Source of the DNA: Blasia pusilla
Taxonomy: Eukaryota > Marchantiophyta > Marchantiopsida > Blasiales
Assembly: GCA_050084515.1 (NCBI GenBank)
Contig: CM114273.1
Location: 32,736,001-32,800,000, forward strand
Length of the DNA: 64,000 nt
Direction: 5' to 3'
The translations under genes were made by a program, and so were the position numbers. The notes under the pieces are model-generated. The model was not told where the DNA came from. It ran no database searches and saw nothing but the letters and a program-made list of their open reading frames with translations. Below, piece by piece: positions 35,746-46,961 of the stretch. How positions within the stretch are numbered: position 1 is the first letter of the stretch; each line of letters starts with the position of its first letter.

Positions 35746-37027
35746 TCTTCCTCTCGTCTCTTTGTGACTTTGTCTCATCTCTTTGTTGCTTTCACATTAT
35801 GCGGGATAGTGCGGCAGCAGAGGGCACTACGGGTCACGGGTGTGAGATGGTGAGAACGTGTGACTCTCAAGTCGACTCTCTACTCTCAACTAGAATTTGG
35901 AATTTTGGAGGCATTGCGGCAGCGCAAGTAGACTTAATAGAGGTTTCTCTCGAATTTTGAGGCAGCACGGTTGCAACGGCCAAAACCCCATGTGCTCTCA
36001 CGAGTAGAATTGCGATCAAATCAACTCTCATTTCTCGCTCTATCTGGACTCTCGCTATGTGGCTGTAGCTTTCTCTCGACTTTCGACTGTAAACTCTCGC
36101 TCTGTCCGGACTCTTGCTCTTGTTGTGCAAGATAGTACGGCACTGCGGGTGTGAGGCAGTGAGACCGTGTGACTCTCGAGTTGAGTCTTGACTTTCATTT
36201 TGAGGCACTCCGGTTGCACGATTGTAGCAGCATAGCTTTGTCTCGAATGTCAACTCTTGCTCAGTGTCTAGAGTCTCGCTATGTGGATGCAACTCTCGAC
36301 TCTTGCTCTACAGTTAGGACTTGTCAATGAATGACTATTGTCTCTTGTTTGGATTCTGACGACGCTATTGAGACTTGTCTCTTGAATTTGCATGCCGTGA
36401 GGCTTCAATAGTGTCAGCTCTGTTGACGCTTTCTTTCCTTTCATGACTAGCCCACTACAATGTTGTTGCGTATTAACAATGAATCTCGCCGTATTGAAAT
36501 AGTGGAGTAGCCGCAGCACCTTAGTATCTCTCTCGAACGCTGCGAAACTTCGCTCTTCCTAGAAATCTATATTTAGCTCCGTAATCTATCGAGGATCAAA
36601 TTTGTCTCTCTGCTCAGCAATCTTCTGATTTTGCTTGCTAGTCACATCCGCTTGCACAATATTTTTGCAGATTAGTCACGCCTTTGGATATTCCATTTCA
36701 ACGAGAGTATAACAGTACTCACGATTGCCTTCAACATGCTATGTGTTTAGATAGAATTTCTAACTTGACATGTTTCTTAACACAATTTTTGAGGCTTTCA
36801 ATTTGCTCTTTCATAGGCTTTAGAATTTTAGTTGATACCCTTCTTACGAAGCTCTGCAACAAGTTTTACTTTTTGTTATTGTTTCCTTTTTGTCATTGCA
36901 AACAGGCTTTTGCTTTCGGTTAAGCGTGGGAACTTGTGACTTTAAAAAGTCTTAAAGTTCCTTGACCTAAACTATACCAGGTCAATTCCAACCTCTATTT
37001 GCTTGGACATTATTGTTTTTTCATGAA
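35746..37027. repeat. CT-rich degenerate repeat block
   Basis: Two imperfect repeat units, about 300 bases apart, share GTGTGACTCTC(A/G)AGT, ATTTTGAGGCA..(A/C)GGTTGCA and many CTCTCG(A/C)CT motifs (around 35805-36000 and 36125-36300). The remainder to 37027 is AT-rich and uninformative. There is no coding potential I can support. It could be the decayed flank of the truncated gypsy element. Confidence 0.45.
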
Positions 37028-39187
37028 TGGCTAAGAGACAGCGAACTATGAGCGAGATGTTAAACAAAGAAGTAAGCCAAGCTAGATTTTCCAGAGGAGA
37101 GAAGTTGGTCAGGGTCACTGTCATCGGATGGGCAGGAAATTGACAAATCTAGTGCTTCTTCCGGAAGTCCAGTCAAGAAGAATCGATTGGCTTGGAAGGA
37201 TGTATGGTACACCTTATTTGATTGGATAGAATTTTATGTAGTATCTCTCTCGAACTGTAAATAGGGGAAGGGCAAGAATTCCTTTGCAAGAGATGGTGCC
37301 ATAAACTGTAAGGTTTTGGCCTTAACAGATCATAGTAAATCTAATGAACATGTAAAGCTTTCTTGGGCTGAAAATATAGGAAACAATCCATGGTCAAGGC
37401 CATTGCCACTACTAATAGGACCTGAGACATTGCCTTGTTGACTGCATATTTTATTGCGAAGGAAGCCATGGCTTTTGCCAAATTTCCGAATTTGTGTAAG
37501 TTGCTTCTATCTGTGAATGCACCAATTACCCGAGATTTATACCAAGATGAGCAGAGTGGTAATGAAATGTGTTATTATATTAGTCAAGTGCTACATAGAA
37601 GAACCCTTATGAAAGTGCAACAATCCCCTTTTTTTTTATCATGATTGATGAGTCTACTGATATTTCAGTAACGGGTCATCTTGTAGTATTTGCAACATCC
37701 ATACAAGCGGGGCAAATGGAGAATTCTTGTATAGGATTGCTGCAATGTCCAGAGAAGTGTTCTAATGCAATTACTAACAATCTTATAGAGTTGATCAAGG
37801 ATTGTGGACTAGATAGTTCTAAGATGGTGGCTTTTGGATCAGATGGAGCCTCTACTATGGTAGGTAGTCAAAATGGAGTAGCTTATCAGTTGAAGCAAAA
37901 GGTGAATCCTTTTGTGTTGTCTGTGCATTGTGTTGCGCATAGAACTAACTTAGCTGCTTTGACAGCATCCAAAGGAGTAGGGTGTAAAGATGTATCTATA
38001 GAAATAGATTCTATCTTGAATACTATAGCTGAATACTTTAGAAGGTCTTCAAAGAGGAAGTGTGGTCTTGCAGCTTTGCATGAGAAGTTGAATGATTCTC
38101 AGAGGGTCATGAAAAGATATCATAAAATTCGTTGGTTGTCGTGATGGCAAGCCGTGACTACTTTGTGTGATTCCTTGGAATCTTTCCTTACGTATTTCAA
38201 GGATATTCCCCGTTCTGAAGACGATGGTAATGCTGCTAATATGTACAACAAGTTGAGATCATTTCAAATGATCTACTAGTTGTATTTTTTGGCATACATT
38301 TTGTGTATACTTGCTAACTTGAGTAAGGTTTTCCAGTACAAGTTTGTAGATGTTAGTACCATTGGTAGTATTGTGAATTCTGAGATTGCCTCTATTACAA
38401 AGAACTTTGTGACGGAGAGTCATGATTTGAATGCTTCTATATTCTTGGAGGCAACAGGTTATCGTCTCTTACCTGATTTTGGACCCCCTGGTGGTTCTTT
38501 AAAAAGATTGCAATCTGAGATCACGGGTAGAAAGTACCATAGTATTGAAATGTTGAGGGATCCTATTGGAAAGGATTTCCTGGTTGCTCTAACTTTCCAG
38601 AAAAGTTATGCTGAGAATGTATGTGCGGCCTTACAAGATCGATTCAGGGACAGTAATTTGATAGGTGCAATGAGGATTTTGAATCCTCTGCATATGCCCT
38701 CAAGGCTTGTAGGGTTGAATAGTTGGGGTTGCAAGGATGTTGATGATCTTTGTGCACATTTTGGAAGAGAATCTCCTGTGAGGGGTCAATTGCAACCTGA
38801 TGTTGTGAATTCAACAGATATAAAACTAGAGCTTCAGTCATTTAAGCTCATGGCCACGATAGAATGGAAAGATAGGAACTTTCGAGATCTGTGGACAATG
38901 GTAAGTTGGAGTCCATCCTTGCAATGTAAGTTCTATAATTTGCTTGTATTAGCCAACATTGCTAGGGTAAAATGTGTGAGTACTGCAATTTGTGAGAGAG
39001 CTTTCTCTGTGCAGAATATGATTAAGACAAAGTGTCGTAATAGATTAATGACTAAGCGTTTAGACGTTGTTCTTAGGATAGCAGTAGAGGGGACTTTGTT
39101 GACTATAAGGAAAAATTTGGAAAATTTTTGCACACTTTAGATATGTGTATTCTAATCCTGAGAAATACGTGAATGACGTGGACACTC
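37028..39187 (+). pseudogene. hAT-type transposase pseudogene, main part
   Basis: Probable start MAKRQRTMSEML at 37028, then a BED-like finger remnant (NCK, then DHSKSNEH), followed by a DUF4371/hAT ribonuclease-H-like core. MIDESTD at about 37641 and the following GSDGASTMVG block match transposases of the ZNF862/KIAA1586-like hAT branch. The C-terminal hAT dimerisation region (STAICERAFSVQNMIKTKCR) lies at about 38976-39035. In-frame stops (for example TGA after RWLS at 38143) and frame changes break it. The last codons shift frame in a T-run at about 39125. The final part lies beyond the large retrotransposon at 48784, so that element inserted into this gene. Confidence 0.8.
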
Positions 39188-39191
39188 CAGT

Positions 39192-39297
39192 TGTCGCGCG
39201 AATCCACATCGTCATACAACATACATCGTTGACATACTATATTCACCTACATACATGACATAGACGAGAGCATCCACAAACACAAGTGTACCACAAT
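39192..39297 (-). repeat. partial LTR unit outside the left LTR
   Basis: About 104 bases (39192-39295) nearly identical to 39668-39771, which is the U3 end of the left LTR. It lies outside that LTR, separated from it by two bases (AT). This is exactly the part that the right LTR lacks. Confidence 0.85.
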
Positions 39298-39771
39298 TGA
39301 AATCCGTGAAAGACCTACTATCATAAAATACGTATAGAATCACATACAATCGAGCCAAACCCACTCCACGATGGGAGAATCCAGGTCGAAGCTTGTGGGA
39401 ACCACCATAGCCAAGAGCTCTACTCACTACCAAGGCTAACTCCCAACGCAACAAGCTCAACTCAAAGAACTAACTGTTCTTTGAGTGCACTCCACACTAT
39501 ATCCTCCAACCTAAGAGCGGGCCCTACTAGAAAAGTCATCCTCAACGGAGTAACCCCCAACCCTATGTATGAAACTTCATCTCTACCTAGACACTACGAC
39601 CCTACATAAGGTATGGCCTCTACTAGCACACTATACTCTACGACATAATCCGTATGGTCATGACAGTTGTCGTGCGAATCCACATCGTCATACAACATAC
39701 ATCGTTGACATACCATACTCACCTACATACATAACATAGACGAGACCATCCACAAACACAAGTGTACCACA
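39298..39771 (-). repeat. left (3') LTR of the methyltransferase gypsy element
   Basis: 474 bases with TG...CA ends (TGAAATCC...GTACCACA on +). Its inner edge abuts a polypurine tract, which supports this boundary. The first 368 bases (39298-39665) match 48412-48779 with scattered substitutions. The remaining 106 bases match the partial unit at 39192-39295. Confidence 0.7.
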
Positions 39772-39772
39772 A

Positions 39773-39783
39773 CTCGCCCCCCT
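39773..39783 (-). other. polypurine tract
   Basis: Read on the minus strand, AGGGGGGCGAG lies one base from the left LTR and would prime plus-strand DNA synthesis. It fixes the inner border of the LTR. Confidence 0.7.
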
Positions 39784-39946
39784 AACTGGGAGTTAGGTCC
39801 CTCTAACTCCCAAGTAGCCCTATACATCTACTACATGCTATACACCTTCGTGGATGCACGAATCAAAAGGCCGGGTGCTAGGTTGCCCCATCGTTAGTCG
39901 CACATCTGTAATCCATATCATACAAAGATCAAGTCATCTATCCCTC

Positions 39947-41206
39947 CTAAGTACATTGAGGACAAACCCACCTTCCAGTAGGAACAACATCCATACGTGG
40001 AGTCAAACACATCATGTGCCAACCCCTAGAACACCGATCACACACTAACATACGGATTGCGTTACCAGCAGACCTACAGAACATACACCTCAAGCTAGCA
40101 CGTATCATGGCTAATCTTGGGTCAACAATACCATCCACATTTGGAAGATGACATGGCGCACAATTACGCACATGGTCCTTCCAAACAACTCCATCACGAC
40201 CCTCCAACATGAGAACTCCACAAGCTAACACCTCGCGCACTCGTAAAATAGTGCGGCCTGCCGTCACATCCAACGTTGTCGGTGCAATATGCTGCAAATA
40301 GACATAGTCCCCCACATGGAACCTATGAATCGATGGTCGATAACCTTCACCCCGAATGGTTGCATACCGCAATGTATCCCAGTGTTGAGCAATGGCAAGA
40401 TTCTCAAAGGCTGTTGGCATAACTCTCCGATAGAGCTCTACTCGCTGAGAACACACTCTCATCCACATCTTTGGGTCGTCAAGGTTCACCACCTTACTAG
40501 ACTCCCGACAAATTGATGCTGGCAAGTTTGGATCTCGGCCGTATAACAGAAAATAAGATGAGAAGGAAGCTAAGAATGCTTGGCGATTGAACCTATACCT
40601 TATGGCTAACCATGGCAACTGAATATCCCAGTCTCCAAGATGCCCCTTCTGTAGTCCATACTTGCGTAATGCCCTCTTCACCGTCTGAACCACACGCTCA
40701 GCCAAACCATATGCCTCTGGATGATCTCGAGACGTGGTCCGATGATCAATCAACGCCTTGTCACACAAGACCTGAAACTCACCGTGAAACTCTGTACCCT
40801 GGTCGCTCAACACTTCAGCTGGTGCACCAAAATGACTAAGCACTCTATCAAAAAATGCATACATTGTTCCCTCACTTGCCTTGTCAGGTAATGCCACCAA
40901 CTCAATCCACTTGGAGAAGTGCTCCGCCATCACCAACACATATCGATGATGTCGTACAGTTAACGGTAACGGTCCTGCAAAGTCCACACTCCAACGGTAA
41001 CCCAACCCCATAATAGGCAAGGGATATAACTGTGGTGTAGGGGCATTGAATGATGCCCTCACCCGGTCACAAACCATACAACGTGACACCAAGTGCTGCA
41101 CCTAAGTATGCATGCCACGCCACCAATACTGACCGAGTAAGTTATACGTACCCTTTATCCCAAAATGTCCCAACTCCTCATGGGCATGTCGCACAATGCG
41201 CTCTCT
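39947..41206 (-). pseudogene. integrase of the methyltransferase gypsy element
   Basis: It contains the zinc-binding HHCC part (HEELGHFGIKG, then CMVCDRV), interrupted by a TAG at about 41102. The catalytic core follows with Asp (WSVDFAGPL), Asp (LSDQGTEF) and Glu (HPEAYGLAERVV) in the expected order, then a C-terminal SH3-like region (FHVGDYVYLQHIAP). The same frame continues into a PHD finger. It would insert the cDNA into the genome. All three DDE residues are intact, so only the upstream stops appear to disable it. Confidence 0.9.
39953..40087 (-). other. PHD finger at the integrase C-terminus
   Basis: The last 46 residues of pol have a C4HC3 pattern: CMFC, eleven residues, CDRC, four residues, His, two residues, Cys, fourteen residues, CPQC. 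Tryptophans stand at the usual positions (RGWH and GRWVC). PHD fingers commonly bind histone H3 tails. Here it occupies the position where chromoviruses carry a chromodomain, so a role in targeting integration is a reasonable inference. Specificity is unknown. Confidence 0.85.
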
Positions 41207-42073
41207 CTAAGCCAAATGCGGTACTACTCGTACTCTACCATCCTCCCACACATGGAGAATATGTGTTCCTTCCAATCGATACCTCTTAGCATATTGAAGA
41301 ACACGGTCTCGCTCCTTGGCACTCACTATGTCAGGCACCCTATTGGTCCGTAGGAACTCCAACACCAACGCATCATCATGAATATCACGCTGATCCGTAC
41401 CACCATCTCCAACCTTAGGATCTGAAGGCTCGCCATCTACCCTCACACTAGAGTAAGATGTCATGTGGTCCTCCATACTAGAGTCCATCCCTAACCAACT
41501 TAAAAAGGCAGATGCATGCCAACCTGGCACCATCTCCTCATCAACCCCGCCATGCCATCTAGCCCCAGTTGCATCCTCTTGGCTAGTACATGGGTTCCTA
41601 CTCAACCCATCAGCATCAAAGTTGGCAACTCCAGGTCTATGTACCACGTGGAAGTCATACTCCTGTAAGATAAGATCCCACCGTGCAAGCTTCCCTGTAA
41701 GCTTGTCAGACTCCATCAACCACTTGAGCGGCTGGTGATCAGTAACAAGGGTGAACTTTGTGCCAAACAAGTCACACCTAAAGTGTGCCATAGCCAACAC
41801 TACTGCCAAGCACTCTCCCTCATATGAACTATAGCGCGACTCCGCTGCATTATTCGAACGACTTGCATATGCCACCATAAACTCCATGTGCTCATCATCA
41901 TATTGTGTCAACACTAATCCAAGTCCCAACCTACTCCAATCAGTGTGTAATTGAAATGGGCGCCCTCTGATAGGTCTCCTCAAGATAGGTGCCGCCACCA
42001 ATTGGGCCTTGAGCTCCACAAAAGCTCTCTCCTGATCATTTCCCCTATGCCACTCCTGATCTGATTTCAACAA
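41207..42073 (-). pseudogene. RNase H of the methyltransferase gypsy element
   Basis: In the same register as the reverse transcriptase, separated from it by one TAA (42074-42076). It has the typical tether and RNase H start (FQLHTDWSRLGLGLVLTQYD), then MVAYASRSNNAAESRYSSYEGECLAV and FTLVTDHQPLKWLME. Together these cover the acidic catalytic positions of the Ty3/gypsy RNase H. It would degrade the RNA of the RNA-DNA hybrid. It ends at a TAG before the integrase zinc-binding part. Confidence 0.9.
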
Positions 42074-42940
42074 TTAGTTCAAAGGCTTTGCCATAGCACT
42101 AAATCCCTTCACATACCTCCGATAGTAGTTCGCCAATCCCATGAATGCCCGAACTCTACTCACATCTACCGGACGAGGAATAAGTGCAGTAGCCTCCACC
42201 TTTGCTTGCTGAACTCCCAAACCACCTGGATAGATCACATAACCCAAGTACTCAACATCCTCATGGAAGAACTTACACTTTCCTGGATGCAAACGTAGAC
42301 CATGAGCTTTCAACCGCTCAAACACAATCTGCAAATGTATCTGATGCTCCTCCACTATGTCACTGAACACCAAGATATCATCAATGTAACACTGAAAAAA
42401 ATCCAACCCTGCTAGGATCCTGTCCATCTCTCTCTGAAACTTGGCAGGTGCATTTTTCAACCCAAAGGGTAAGAATTTCCACTGGTACAAACAGTCCTTG
42501 CCATGGGATTGTTTGTACCAGTTGACACCCCAAAATATTCTCTTGGCCTTATCACTCTCTCGAATCGTCAATTGATGGTATCCTGCTCGAAGATCCAAAG
42601 TACTGAAAATCTTTGCCTGTCCCATCACATCAAAGATCTCCTCAGGTGTAGGCATGGCATACCTATCGGCCTTGGTATGCTGATTGATAGGACGGTAATC
42701 TCCACACATCCGCCTATCCGTATAGTTTCCATGCACATCCTTTTTAAGAGGCATGACAATGGCTGATGCATACTCTTCATGCGACAATTCCACTAATCCA
42801 GCCTCCAAAAGGTCCAACGTCCTACTGTGAATCAGGTCCCTCTCCATATCACTATATCGGTAAGGACGACGGAAGATTGGCCAATCACTAGCCAAATTAA
42901 TCCGTATACTGGGTCCAACCAAAACACCCAACTCCTTCAT
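42074..42940 (-). pseudogene. reverse transcriptase of the methyltransferase gypsy element
   Basis: A 288-residue open segment with all the main polymerase blocks: YRPINQHTKADRY, STLDLRAGYHQLTI, FLPFGLKNAPAKFQ, the catalytic CYIDDILVFSD, and the thumb (LGYVIYPGGLGV and FMGLANYYRRYVKGFS). It is in frame with the methyltransferase upstream and RNase H downstream. The conserved core looks functional; the loss is due to flanking stops. Confidence 0.95.
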
Positions 42941-43081
42941 GCTAAAGGCAAAACAACTCCTATAAGCACGTAGGAACTATGTTAAGCGTCATTTCTCACC
43001 TCCCGTAAGCTTGGGCCCAAGTGATGGCTCCCAAGTCTCCTCCACTGGCACACAAGAGGGATAGGACGACGCCATTGGCTG

Positions 43082-44779
43082 CTATGCAACCCCCTCACAA
43101 GATGATACACCCTTAGCTACACCATCATCTGAGAAAATAACTCCTCCACCAACATGAGCAACCAACTCCACATGCCCGGCTATTACATCCCATTTGCTGC
43201 AAGGATGCAAAATACTATTCTCCTCGCCCCCAGCCGATGTCTCTACCGTCCCGGTAGCCATCGAGATCATCACAAGGGGTGGAAGACCCATAGACATAGT
43301 CCAAAGTCGACGCTGCTCAGCCATACCAAGACTCAAAATCCAGGTCAAACAATTCAGGTCCATGGCCTGACCCAACACATGACGTCGTGAAGCCTCAGAA
43401 ATGGAAGCAACCGCTATCACACCAGTAGCAAATCCCATCGCACGCTCTCTCTCATCAGCGTTAGGCTCCACCAACTGTCGCACATGAGAATCCCATACAA
43501 GCCCTGGACCACCTTCCCTGTAGGCATGTGACGAGGGAAAACTCACAAATGTGGGTAGTGCCATCCTAGGCTGGCCCACACGGTTCACCACTGCCATGGG
43601 TGACCGATCAATAATCCTCATCACTTGAGAAAGTCGCCCAGTATCCAAGATACTATCCACTGTAAGGCAAGGATCCCGTTGCACTGCATCATATGCTCGA
43701 TGTAGAACCTCCCTAGGCAACAAGTTTGTCCACCACAAGCGTGGACGATGTGCACGCGAGCCAACTCGCGCTGCATCCAACAACACCACTGGTCCAATCC
43801 AAGACCGCACCTCATGAACACTCGCCATCATCCGGGTCCGAGTGTCACCCAACAATGGAACATTCTCCAGAATGTAAGCTGGATCACATGCCTGATGAAC
43901 CTGGAGATGTCGTAATACCCGTAACATCTTCCAAAATAATCGAGACCTAGGGTCGTGTTATCCTTCATCACGACTAGCACGTGTATCACCCTGACATGGC
44001 CATCCAGCAATCATCAAATCCAGAGGACCAACCCTCTCAAGGTCCTACGCCCCCAATAATGCAATGTGTGACGGCAAAGCACGCTGGTACCCACGAATAG
44101 TTGATGGCGGCAACAACTCATGATATCTCCGTATCAACTGACCAATATGTCGGGATGAGACTCTTTGGGCCGTCTCATCTCGCTCCACATACACGTATCT
44201 CCGCACAAGAATATCGGCCTGCAACACTGCAGCCAAAACAGTGCTAATCCCACCAAAGAGATCTAACACACAAATGCCCTCCGGCGGATACTGCCATACA
44301 ATGGGTGTAGTATCTAAAGGGGATAACCCAACTGGACCACAAGTAGGAGTCCGCCGTGGGGCCTCCTCTTCCTCGTGAGGTCTAACAGCCTCACACCAAG
44401 CCTCCTGCACTAGGCGATGAGCCTCTTGCCATAGTGCACCACTTGAACTCCAAAGTGGCACATCCAACGATGAGGATGCCACTACTGCAAAACTAGGGAC
44501 CTCCTCTACCTCCTCATGCAAAGGAGAATCCATAGCATAAAGATTACCCTCCAAAAAGTCTCCTGGCCAAGTGACTACTCCACTAAAACCAGCCATAGAT
44601 GCTAACACTATTGGGGAAGACCCTCCTAGTCGAGCCCCATAAATAAATCTCACAGGAACCTGGCTCATACGTCCATCCCCGGAGTGCCAACCAGGACTAT
44701 AAGACGTTGTCTCAGTCCAGTAGTCCATCTCAAAACCCATCAGGTACAATACTGCTCCTCCAACTAGTACATCATACAA
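43082..44779 (-). pseudogene. DNA (cytosine-5) methyltransferase domain within gypsy pol
   Basis: Lies between protease and reverse transcriptase in the same frame. Motifs in order on the minus strand: motif I VLDLFGGIST (44241-44270, S-adenosylmethionine binding); motif IV LDLMIAGWPCQG (catalytic Cys codon 43994-43996); motif VI ENVPLLGD (about 43844-43867); motif VIII AHRPRLWWTN (about 43723-43755); and motifs IX-X, ERAMGFATG then RRHVLGQAMDLN (about 43345-43445). SRLFW between IV and VI matches the DNMT3-type position. Two stops interrupt it (TAG 44045-44047, TAA 43958-43960), with no frameshift. The compact layout and LGxxMD motif suggest DNMT3/DRM relationship rather than DNMT1. It would methylate cytosines in DNA, perhaps the element's own copies. 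Motif identity is seen directly; role is inference. Confidence 0.9.
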
Positions 44780-45544
44780 CTCGGCTCATATGACCACTGC
44801 AGGTACTCCCAACCGAGAGCTATCAATCGCATGATCTGGTCTCAATTGTATAGACAACTTCTCCCGTGTCATGAATTGAGACCTATCATTGGCTCCTCCA
44901 AGTGATTTTTGAATCTGGAATGGGCAAGGCTCAAGCTCGGACCTCTAAATACCCAAACCAATACATGTCGCCTTTCCCAACATCAAAGGTTGGGCACCAG
45001 AGTCTAACAAGACTCTATGTGGTCTATACACATGTCTTGTAGGACTCACCAATCAGAATATCCCATTGCGGTTGTCCAACATATATACACCAGGTGTAAG
45101 CCTCTCACGATCAGTGGCTGGCCGGGCTGGTAATGCATCCATCTTCGCCACTGCTGCCTGCCAAGTAGCATTGGTACTCAATGCTACACTCGACATAGAG
45201 GGTCGCTCCACCGTAACACCCTCATCCACCTCAGCACGTGTAGCAGTAACACTCCCACGTTCACACAACGTGGCTGCTTATTGAAATACAGGAGCTAATT
45301 CAACTCCTAAAGCCATCAGCTCCGTGGGTGAAAACAATGGGGATCCCAACACTGAAGTTGCCATCCGCAATACTGCATTGGATGCTGCATCCGTGTCTAC
45401 TACATGCAATGTAGATGCCTTAGTTCCCACTCTAGGCTCAATAGGCTGCGTAGGAACCATGGATGGAGTCCTAAGAGCCTCAGACAACAAGAATGATTGG
45501 GGAAGCCTAGTCTGCCTCCCAGCCTCACCCCTCTCTAGATCCAA
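44530..45544 (-). pseudogene. protease region of the methyltransferase gypsy element
   Basis: Start of the pol register, overlapping the gag frame at 45525-45544. The retropepsin active site reads HRVLLDSGAQPLMLG (about 44980-45020). The second conserved part is YDVLVGGAVLYLMGFEMDYW with SPGWHSGDGRM (about 44660-44790), a common arrangement in plant gypsy proteases. Stops lie at 45278-45280 (TAA), 45053-45055 (TGA), near 44945 (TAG) and near 44785 (TGA). The DSG triad residue itself is intact. Confidence 0.8.
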
Positions 45545-46961
45545 CTCCGCAGTAGCACCAACGTGGCTCTAACGCTTGAGTGGCTCCTCTCGTAATTGCA
45601 GTTGATGCGTCAACATGTGCTGCACTCGCCATATAAGAGAGATCATCCCCTACATAAGAGGTGGAAGCCCTTGCTCCCGAACCTGCTCTATGCTGGATAC
45701 CAGCCATAATAGCCAACATCTGCTCCAACTGCTCAATCCTGGCAGCCATAGCTGACTCTGTTGTAGTGGTAGGGATAGCCACCATAGGCTCTCCAACCGC
45801 TGGTCCACCTCCACCACCTCGGCCTCTCGGAGCTACTCCACCATGGCCACGGCCTGATCTCAACTTTGGATGAAGATCAAAACAACGCTCTCGAGGATGA
45901 CCTAGTCTCCCGCAATGATCACACTGAGTTGGGGCCGATTGAGGCCCATCCTCCAAAATCCGTCTTCCATCCTCTTGGGGACAAAACCTCCTAACATGAT
46001 CACCTCCACATGTCCAACATGACTGTCCTTGCTGCAGGGCAGAAAATGAAGGCAATGGTCTCTGCGCAAGTGTCCCTCTAGGACCTGACTGAGGTCGTGT
46101 GTACCCCCCATGACTCCCACTACTACTACCACCACCACCACTACAAGAATGTGAGGTGGACTGCTGAACACGAGAAGTAGTAGTTGTATCCCTACTCAAT
46201 GCGGATGTCACCACTCTCTCCTCCACCATGTTAAGCTCAATCTTCTCAGATAGAGCAAACACATGGGCCAATGTGGGTGAATCATCACTCATAAGAGTAG
46301 CATCACGTACCCTCCGGCGCAACTCTCTGTCCAAGATCCCATACCAAAACTAGACTGCCTGGGCCTTAGTCACACCCTAGGTAATTGAAATCAAGCGTCG
46401 CATACGAGTGTATGCCTCACGAAGACTCTCACCAGTCTTTCGCTCAAAATCCTGAAGACTCCTCAACTTCTCTATCTTCACTCCCTGATAGTTCTGCTTC
46501 AACCTCTTGAAGAACTCTACAACCGGGCTCAATTATGGTGGGGCACTAGTACCTCCACTAGTACCCCCATTGGTACCTCCATGGGTACCTCCACTGGTAC
46601 CCCCACTCCGGTTCATACTCGCACCACTTAAGATCGGGTTGGCTGACACAATAAGAGCAATACTACCACTACCACCATGGGTGATAGACACATAGCCTGG
46701 AGACCAATATTGTCTCCACGCCTCAATCTCAGCAGCATGGTTCCTCTTAAACTCATGGTAATCATCCATGAGTGGTCCCTCCAAGTGTTGAAACAACCCC
46801 TTCCAAGCCAAGAAGGGTGTAAACAACGTGGCGTTCTGCAACATCTGCATATCACACCACGTATCAAACTCTTGAATGAAGTCCTCCAACTCAATGATGC
46901 CCACTGCACCCGAGTATTGTCGTGGGCCCTTAATGGCCCATATATCCCATCCATGTCCCAA
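45525..46961 (-). pseudogene. gag of the methyltransferase gypsy element
   Basis: One frame with three in-frame stops between 46335 and 46532. The capsid region (ELEDFIQEFDTWCDMQM, later FWYGILDRELRRRVRDA) is typical of Ty3/gypsy gag. A Ser/Gly/Thr-rich tandem-repeat linker is encoded at about 46545-46615. Two zinc knuckles follow: CWTCGGDHVRRFC and CDHCGRLGHPRERC, with Cys and His intact, then an RG-rich tail that would bind RNA. The true start may lie upstream of 46961. It would form the particle that packages element RNA. Confidence 0.85.
46545..46615. repeat. minisatellite inside gag
   Basis: Tandem units of about 12-15 bases, based on (A/T)GGTACC(C/T)CCA, encode repeated (S/H/N)GGT on the minus strand. 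It lies in the linker between capsid and nucleocapsid and is probably length-variable between copies. Confidence 0.8.

Noticed and set aside
39854-41353. Several + strand frames opposite integrase and RNase H
   Set aside because: Antisense shadows of well-supported minus-strand retrotransposon domains.
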